A DNA stretch of 14,193 nucleotides from positions 1 to 14,193 of the forward strand of contig MU617389.1 of assembly GCA_025201705.1 (NCBI GenBank), in the 5' to 3' direction. This DNA is from Dissophora ornata. Its lineage: Eukaryota > Mortierellomycota > Mortierellomycetes > Mortierellales > Mortierellaceae. Positions 7,583 through 14,193 of this stretch are shown one piece after another. The position numbers and the translations under genes are program-made. Numbering within the stretch: the stretch's first letter is position 1; each line of letters starts with the position of its first letter. Under the pieces are notes generated by a model. The model was not told the origin of the DNA, did no database searches, and was given only the letters and a program-made list of their open reading frames with translations.

Positions 7583-10500
7583 TTACTTAGTATCCTCCTC
7601 TTGCAACGCCTGGAGGACACTCTCTGCCGATAGTCCGCTCACATCCAACGCATTGTCAGAACCACCTGACCCATTCGCTCCAAGCGAACTCTGACGGTTC
7701 TTGCGACGACGCTCCAGTTTACGCCCAGACGCCTCGAATTCCTGACCTGACACGGGCTTCCAGTCCGCTGTCTTCTCCTCCTCAAGATCTGGTGATGTCA
7801 CTTCCTCGCTCTTGACTGGCCCGAGCTCAGTAGGAGTATTCTGTTCTGTTGTCGTCGTCTCAGCTGCAGGCGCGTCCGTCTTGTTATCCTCTTCATCCGG
7901 ACCCTCTTCACCCTCTGCAATATCACTCGAAGAAACAATGCTCTGTCTTAACGGGGATCGACTGCTCTTCTCGCCTCCAGCAGCGTGCTTCAGTCCCGTT
8001 GTGTTCAACAAGCCAGGCGTCTGGTTCTCTCCTCCCTCTGAATCACCTGCCTCATTAGCAGCAGCCTTCTTCTTGAACGACGGAACCTCGCTAAACATCT
8101 CTGGCGCACTGACACCTCTCATCAAGTTGTAGCTTCTAGAAGAAGGTCCCAATCGTCGTTGAAGCTTGGCTCCCAATCCAGGCCCTCCAGGTCCAGGTGC
8201 AGATCCAACACCAACTCCTGAACCGCCATCCTGAGCAGCTGCCTGCTCAGGAACCGGTTCGCCTTCAACAGCAATAGACGGAACTCCTCCTGCAATAGCA
8301 CCCACAGCGCCGTGTGTCAACTCCAAGTGACTATTTCCGTTCGAGAGTGGAGAGCTACCCTTCAAATCACGACTGACTCTGTTGAGTGGACCGCCGGGCT
8401 TTCGGCGACCAAGAGCCGCAGCAGGGGAGCGTGTCGTCACCGATCGAGAAAGATTTCCTTCCTCGCGACTCATCCGGATGGGCTCAAAGATTTGGTGGGT
8501 CATCTTGAGCATATCGCGCATCATTCTCTGAGGGTGCTTGTCGTGCATCGTCACTGCCGTCTCTTCGAGCGGTCGCAGGAAGACAGGGCCCCAGCGATGG
8601 GCAATAAAGGTTGTAAACGAGTCGTCCGCAGATGTTTCCTTGATCAAACTATAACAGAGTTGGGGTCGAATGAGCATAGTGATATTAAGATACTGGAAGC
8701 AATAAAGTTGATCACTGAGGCCACACACACACACATATAAGAAAAACAAACGCATACTTGCTAATGTGCTTGACGACTTCATAAAGGGTATAAAAGCGCG
8801 CAGAGGAAAGCAGTGCGAGCAAGTTGCGGATTGACGAGATGCGAGCATCATTCTTGCTGTCGTTCGCGTCGTCCGACACTATGAGCGTTAAAGGATCATT
8901 TCGCAACGATCAGGGTTATTTTCTGGCGGATTTTTTTTTTTTTTTCAACAACAGCAACGAATGGTGATTTTTTTTATCCGATGATTGTTTTGATGGCGCT
9001 CCCAGTTTCCTCGAGGGGGGGTTTTCCGTGGTTGAAAGATTTTAGAGATCCTACCCTTACCACTGGAATAGATAATCTTGACCGTTTCATACTCCTCGCC
9101 GTTCAGCAGTGATCCAGGGAGCTCCAAAAAGTACAGACGCAGCACACCCACCACTGTCGCCACGTCAAACAGGCGAAGCAGTTTCTGCGTAATCTTGCCA
9201 CCTATATATCCATGAATAAAGCAAGCAAGCAAGCAACAATGTCAATGTCGATCAGAATCAATCATTCTAAAAAACAAAAAAAAGTAACAAAACTCCACGT
9301 AGGAGAGGAGAGCGTACCATGGTTGATCTTGTTGCGGAGGACATGGATATCAGCCAGTGGGACATCCGTTGTCCAGCACGCCAATTTCTCTAATCATCAC
9401 AGACAAAAACAAAAAAAAGGGGGGGCAGGTTCAACAACTGTGTACCACTACACCAACAAAGATATAGTCCCCCGATTGAATTATGGTCAAATCCTTCCTC
9501 CCTAGTGACATACGTTCGGTATTCAGCTCAACAGAGCTCTTCTTCACTCTGGACAAACACTTCATCACCAGCTGCGGGACCTTCTTGCGAGTAAAGTTGC
9601 AGTGCTTATCAATGTTCACACCAAAGATCTGGTCCAGACCCGATCCGTGATAAAAGTTATTGTACAGCGTAGGCATAGGAACAAAGGCTCCTGTACGGTA
9701 CTGTTCGATGACATACTGGACGTCGTTGGTAGGTCGAAGAGCTTCCTGGAAGATTAATAAATGGTCGGCGACTGATTGGGTGATGCTGATGATGTTGGAG
9801 AAGATGGCAGCAAAGTTCAAAAAAGCTAACAGCAATGAAATAAAACAAGAGATGAAAAGTCAAGGGTTAGAAAATGGGGCCCACGAAAAAACGGCACCCC
9901 CCCCCGATTACTTGCCATATCTCTGAGCAACAAAGACGATGGGAACGCACCATTTTTGAAGGTGTTGATACGATCGTATTCAAACCGCTGCAGGAGGTCC
10001 ATGTGGCCAAACTAGAGAGACAGAGAGAGAGAGAAAGATATTCAGCATCAGTTGTGCGCGCGAGTCCGAGGTGAAAGGTAAACACAAGGGGTGGGGTCTA
10101 AAAGGGTCTTTCCCCCTCGACTTACAAGTCCCACTTCAAGCTGCAAACGCGTCATATCCGCCTTCTTGACCGCCGCCAAATACACCGCATCAGCCTTCTC
10201 CGCCTCATGCTTCGACTTTTTCACCCACGAAAACTCTTCCTCATCCTTGTTATCATCATCCAACAGTTCAAACATTTGATCTCTCCATTGATAAAAATTG
10301 GCAGGACTCGCCAAAAACTTGTTTCCACGTTGTCCAATCAATCTCAAGAACCCTTCATCCGAAAGTGATTGTCCAATATGTTCTGCCTCCTCAATTGTCC
10401 TCGCTTTGGTGTTTTGTTGAATCCAATGCGCAATCGCAGAACCTGAACAACAATGGTTATAAACTCCCATGATGGGCACCTTCACATCTTGAGACGGCAC

Positions 10501-11634
10501 CTCGTTTCTCATCCTGTTCAGAAATTGGTTCAATTCCTGCATCGTAAACCGTTGCGACGCAAACTCGTGTCGTCGTTCTAAATCCGCGATATCGGACGAA
10601 CCACCGGCGGTGGAGCTACTACTACTGTCCTCCTGAGAAATCCTGTTGGCCTCCAGATCCGCCTGGTCAGCAGCGTTGCACTTGCTCACATAGGTCGCAT
10701 GCGATCGATCGAGTTCCAAAAGGTGCTTATCAAACAGCTTTAGTCGGTTCTCGATATCCTCACGGCTCTGCTGGGTCGTCTGACGAGCATAGGTGAACTT
10801 GATAAGGGGCTGGAGAACGAGTTCACGGAGGTTGGAGGCGAGGGTCAGGTGGCCGTTGCCGAGATCGATGCTCTCGGCCTTGATGGTCTCGAAGGTCCTG
10901 CGCAGGGAAGCGCCGTCGTCGCGCAAGAATCCGTCGAGCTAAATCAGCAGAGGGTCGCCCGGGTACAAAAAAGTGCGCATGCGTACATATTGTGCAGTAG
11001 TGTGAATATAGATAGGTTAGTTTGATCATGTGTTGTTCAAAGATAAGGTAATAAGGTAGCAGGGAACAATAAAAAAAACGCAACAGAAGCACGGAAAGGG
11101 GGGGGGGGGCGAACATGATCCCATGGCATTGGCCGTTTCTTTCGTTCCCTTTAGCGGCCATGTTTTTGTGCTCTCCACCGTCCTGTGTGCTTTGACCGCC
11201 GCACACACCCGCAAGGGCGAGTGCCGTGAGCCATTCGTTGGCAGTGAAAAAAACCATAGAAACATAAACCCTCTTCTCCAACCGTCCAACATGGCATCAC
11301 ACACACATGCTACACGTGTGCACACAGCACACCCGAGCACAGCCGGGGATGGAATTCAAGCCGCATTGGCTGGCTTCCCATTTCGTCTCTAGTGCAAAGC
11401 GAGTCATTTTACCTTGAGTCGGCGATTGCCCATCTCGATCAAGGCATTACCGTACCGCTGTTCAACTTCAATGCGTTCCCGAAGATATGTCATGATCTCT
11501 TGGTCCTCGATGGCTCCTTGGTCCATCTTTCCATGAAGCACATTCATTCCCGAGACATAGTCGCCCCGAGAATTGGACCAGAACGATTCAGAGAACTTTG
11601 TCTCGGTGAACCGGTTCGGAGGTAAGGTCGTCAT
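7583..11634 (-). CDS. RGD2: F-BAR/DEP/RhoGAP domain protein, Rgd2/Rga8-like, 935 aa, eight exons
   Basis: Exons on the minus strand are 11634-11413, 10938-10126, 10011-9951, 9825-9514, 9389-9318, 9201-9061, 8878-8758 and 8648-7583, all with GT-AG introns and matching phases. Residues about 8-210 and 305-400 form the membrane-binding F-BAR helices (FxxSFW near residue 15; GASLRRTF and PLIKF in exon 2). A DEP domain is inserted at about 225-292 (VPIMGVYNHC...GSAIAHWI...GNKFLASPANFYQW). A RhoGAP domain spans about 431-630 (QIFGV, VPQLVMKCL, YFLELPGSLL, RWGPVFLRP). Residues about 635-935 are a disordered tail rich in S, G, E and P. This architecture is that of yeast Rgd2 and fission yeast Rga8, which act on Rho-family GTPases (Rgd2 on Cdc42/Rho5) at sites of polarised growth. 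Several canonical GAP catalytic residues appear absent, so activity is uncertain. The ATG has a weak context, but the F-BAR homology begins right after it. Confidence 0.92.
10014..10038 (-). repeat. CT microsatellite forming the polypyrimidine tract of intron 2 in the RGD2-like gene
   Basis: On the minus strand this is a near-perfect TC run, with one G interruption, ending directly at the TAG acceptor before exon 3. It serves as the pyrimidine tract of a 114-nt intron (10012-10125). Confidence 0.8.
10939..11412 (-). other. 474-nt first intron of the RGD2-like gene
   Basis: The donor is CTCAAG|GTAAAA and the acceptor GATTTAG|CTCGAC, joining residues 74 and 75 in phase 0. The F-BAR sequence reads through without a gap, so no coding exon seems to be missing. 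The intron holds a G12 run on the plus strand (11098-11109) and a doubled octamer ATAAGGTA (11043-11058). The other six introns of this gene are 109-182 nt. Confidence 0.8.
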
Positions 11635-12419
11635 CGAATCCGGGTGAAAAAATCGGTGGTCGGGTGGTGGTGGTGGGTGGGTGGTGTTTTTTTTATGGAA
11701 CAGTAAAGCCCTTACAATGGTAAAAACTGCGAAATCTAATGAGAAGAGGAGAGGGGGGCGTTCAATGGTTGAGGCGGTGGGGATGGCAATGCAGATGAAT
11801 TAGAGAAACAAAAAGAAAAAAGAACAAAAAAAAAACAAGATGAGCCCAACTACTCTACTCGTCCTTCAGTCATGCAGCCCTTGCGAACAAGGCCTGCAAA
11901 GGCTGACCCGACGGGATCCTGAAATAGCAAAAAGCAAGCTGCAGTGGCAAACCTACATAGAAAAGGGGGCAGTGGTGGGGGGAGGAATGAAGGAAAGAAT
12001 GGGAGGTGAGACGTTCCGGTCGCGTCCTTTCAATTGGATTAGGAGGAGAGTGATAGGAGAGAGTGGATAAAGAAAACAAATGACAAGAGTGCAACGGGCA
12101 ATGTTCTGGAGAGGGCGCCTTTTTCTCTCGACTTATTGTCGTGTGTACAGCTGACAAGGGGACATGCACCCAAACACAACGAGAGGCGGAGGGCTGTGTT
12201 CGGCGATTTCTTTGGGCTGGTGCACCCCAATCTGTACGCCCAAACGTACTCTGCTTGAATGGATTGATTATTCCATCACAGGCACACCATGGCGCTCTGC
12301 ATTATGTCGTTCTTATATCTCGCCCCACATGGACCATTATGGTTCCCTTCCCAACGGGGGCATTGTCACAAGTAAGAGCATCTTAATCGGGGTTTAATTC
12401 AGGAAGAGTTGGAATCTGT
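11635..12419. other. Spacer between two minus-strand genes (3' region of the oxidoreductase, promoter of the RGD2-like gene)
   Basis: This 785-base interval should contain the 3' untranslated region of the oxidoreductase gene (ATTAAA on the minus strand at 12393-12398, about 22 bases past its stop) and the promoter and leader of the RGD2-like gene. A TATA-like CATAAAAAAAA on the minus strand lies at about 11686-11696, roughly 55 bases upstream of that start codon. I find no supported coding frame or RNA gene on either strand. Confidence 0.6.
11655..11686 (-). promoter_or_regulatory. CACC-repeat block in the RGD2-like leader
   Basis: On the minus strand a 32-base block of repeated CACC/ACC units lies 21-52 bases upstream of the start codon. 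The complementary strand is GGT/GGG-rich. It could be part of the core promoter or the 5' untranslated region. Function is not shown by sequence. Confidence 0.4.
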
Positions 12420-14089
12420 TCACTTGCTCGCCTCCTGCACCGTCGAAAAGACGATTCCTTGCTCCTGCAAACGCTCGATCAGGTTCGTGTTGGCAAACGC
12501 GACGGCCGGGGTCAACACACCGCTTGGCACCTTGTCCTTCTGGAGCAAGAGCGTGTAGCATGCCTGCACAACCATCTTGGGCGTAGCAACATATCCTAAC
12601 GTGCGATTGTTTCAAAGAAATAAAAGTGTTGGATCAGTCCAATTGGTTATCCATCTCAACACACACACACACGCTGCTGTTCTTTTTTTATCTCGTAAAC
12701 CCGACAACTGTTTCCTCCTCATTCGTTACCTGGCTCAGGACCGCTGACACTCGTGACAATCGACACATCGGGCTTGATCTGTAAAAGTTCCTCAGCATTC
12801 GGGTGTTTATCCCTCAGCTCCTTTGAGAAGCCCTGTGCAAAGAACGTCTCTGAGAACGACGTCTCTGCCAATTGCTGGTTTGTTGGGCCATCATGGCTGA
12901 ATACACCCATCGTGAACAGACGAGGATGCTTCAATAACAGCTTGCGTCCAAACTCATACCTGGTCAAGAACCCAAACACCGACGACGCAAAAATCATCTT
13001 TGCCAACACCATAAAGTTTGGAATGCAAACATAGGCCGCGAACTGGACAGGAGGGGTCGGAGCCAACTGCAGATCCTTGTCCTGCAGAACCAATTGCTGT
13101 GAGAGCCGAACAACCGACGGATCGGCAAAGAAGAACGGAACGGTGTAGGCAGCCACCTTGTGAACCCAATGAGGTTTTGGGTTCACTTGCAGAGTTGGTC
13201 CGACCTTGGGAATCTGAGGACGGTTGGCAGTTCGGCGCAACTGACGAAGCAATGCGGCGCTTCCGAATCCACGGACGGCCTGTATGAACACTGTCGCGTT
13301 AGTTTTTTTCGCCCCCTACTTTTCTGAGAGTGAGCAATATCCTCCGCTCTTTCTGAAAATCCTACATACCGATTCATATGTGGCAAAGTGACCAGCGACT
13401 CCAGAATTGCCAGCGACGTGCACCTTGAAGAACATTTCAATGCTTGATGGCAGCGCCTCATGTGATTTCATGAGTTGTTGCTTTGTGTAAATAACGCCCA
13501 TGTCGCAGGGGATAGAGTCAAATCCGCAGACATGGACAATCGAGACCTGAGCTTCTTTGGCCTGAGCGTGATACTTGAACATCATGCTCTCAAAGAACTC
13601 GGTCTCGCCTGTAATGTCGACATAGTGGGTCTTTTCTTGAATGCAGGCGGTCACCACGGCTTCACCCAAGAAGCGGTAAGGACCCGCTTGAACAAACACA
13701 AATCCAGTGAAAAAAAAAAGAAAGGGTTTATTTAGCAAGTCAGGACGCCAGCAAAAATGATCGAGTCAAAAGCGAGGAGGAAGGGGCCTCTATTTTTTAC
13801 CTGCAGCGATGACAGTCTTTGAAACGCGGCACATAGCCCTCATGCTCTCCTCATTCTCCACGTCGGCGATCAAGATAGTGGGTTCGACCATTTCTGAAGC
13901 ATTATTATTCTCTGTAGAAGGCAACGACGCCACCAGCTTTTCAAGCCGCTCGCGCGACCTCCCCGCCACCGCCACCCGGAGTTTTTGACCCGCAAAGTAA
14001 CGTGGCGCGGTCTTGAGGACTTCGGTGAGGATGAACTTGCCGGTGAATCCCGTTGCGCCAAAGATGGTGATGTCAAATGTCTTTTCCAT
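12420..14089 (-). CDS. Saccharopine dehydrogenase-like oxidoreductase (SCCPDH family), 443 aa, four exons
   Basis: Exons on the minus strand are 14089-13801, 13686-13370, 13279-12730 and 12595-12420, with GT-AG introns of 114, 90 and 134 nt. The start ATG has a good context (AAGGATGG). Residues about 5-130 are a Rossmann dinucleotide-binding domain with the GxxGxxG loop at 11-17 (GATGFTG), followed by AGRS at 42-45 and a GPY turn after exon junction 1. Family signatures follow: YVDITGE at 118-124, CGFDSIP at 150-156, SHDGPT at 330-335 and SGPEPGYVATPK across junction 3, then VLTPAVAF and LIERLQEQGIVFS near the C terminus. Length matches the eukaryotic SCCPDH-like family (about 430 residues). 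These proteins share the fold of saccharopine dehydrogenase but are not shown to make lysine; the mammalian member is found on lipid droplets. A hydrophobic stretch at about 282-307 fits a membrane-surface location. The substrate is unknown. Confidence 0.93.
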
Positions 14090-14193
14090 CCTTTTGTTTG
14101 AGTTTTTTTTTTGGGAGGGGAGTTTGCGAAATGAAATGCAAGAAAAAAAGAGACAAATGGGAAGACGACGACGGACCAGAAATTAAAACACAC
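14090..14193 (-). promoter_or_regulatory. Partial upstream region of the oxidoreductase gene
   Basis: Only 104 bases upstream of the start codon are present. On the minus strand they hold an A-rich leader (A10 at about 14104-14113) directly before the ATG. No TATA or CCAAT box can be called with confidence, and the promoter probably continues beyond the edge. Confidence 0.35.

Noticed and set aside
10823..11281. 152-codon minus-strand frame overlapping exon 2 and intron 1 of the RGD2-like gene
   Set aside because: It runs through the real acceptor in another frame. The F-BAR frame of exon 2 is the one with homology.
12141..12397. Overlapping plus-strand frames of 77-81 codons in the spacer
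   Set aside because: Two frames overlap each other with no domain, and the interval is well explained as a 3' untranslated region plus a promoter.
13878..13895. tRNA B-box-like GGTTCGACC
   Set aside because: It lies inside the coding sequence of the oxidoreductase and no cloverleaf can be folded around it.
12420..14089. Lysine-biosynthesis saccharopine dehydrogenase
   Set aside because: Length and C-terminal motifs match SCCPDH-like oxidoreductases rather than saccharopine reductase or the lysine-forming enzyme.
1..14193. CRISPR array, prophage, transposon or biosynthetic cluster
   Set aside because: There are no spaced direct repeats, no integrase, transposase or reverse-transcriptase signature, no long terminal repeats, and no synthase or transporter genes beside the LaeA-like methyltransferase.

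Overview
The window looks like nuclear DNA of a fungus, probably an early-diverging one (Mucoromycota sensu lato, Mortierella-like). The family-level reading is moderately secure and the lineage is only a guess. The reasons are spliceosomal introns with GTAAGN/GTATGN donors, long homopolymer and dinucleotide runs between genes, a fungal-type F-BAR/DEP/RhoGAP protein, and a UMTA/LaeA-like methyltransferase with a long serine-rich leader. There is no bacterial operon, CRISPR array, phage or recognisable transposon.

Layout. Bases 1-3416 hold one intron-less tRNA-Arg(ACG) gene (225-296) and otherwise about 3 kb with no gene I can support, ending in a CAATA-rich cluster and a long ATG-free pyrimidine-rich leader. 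A plus-strand two-exon gene (3417-5267) encodes a 476-residue SAM-dependent methyltransferase. Bases 5268-7582 lie between the 3' ends of two convergent genes and contain only low-complexity repeats. A minus-strand eight-exon gene (11634 down to 7583) encodes a 935-residue F-BAR/DEP/RhoGAP protein of the Rgd2/Rga8 type. After a 785-base spacer, a minus-strand four-exon gene (14089 down to 12420) encodes a 443-residue saccharopine-dehydrogenase-like oxidoreductase. It is complete, and its promoter runs off the right edge.

I worked out exon boundaries by hand from reading-frame continuity, GT-AG sites and fit to the domain families. All exon phases join without a frame error: 834+597 nt, 222+813+61+312+72+141+121+1066 nt, and 289+317+550+176 nt.

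The three proteins do not form an obvious pathway. Two are plausibly membrane-associated: the methyltransferase through an N-terminal myristoylation signal plus a basic patch, and the Rgd2-like protein through its F-BAR domain. I see no convincing undescribed multi-gene system. The observations most worth checking are the MARCKS-like membrane leader on the methyltransferase and the apparent loss of several hallmark catalytic residues in the RhoGAP domain.
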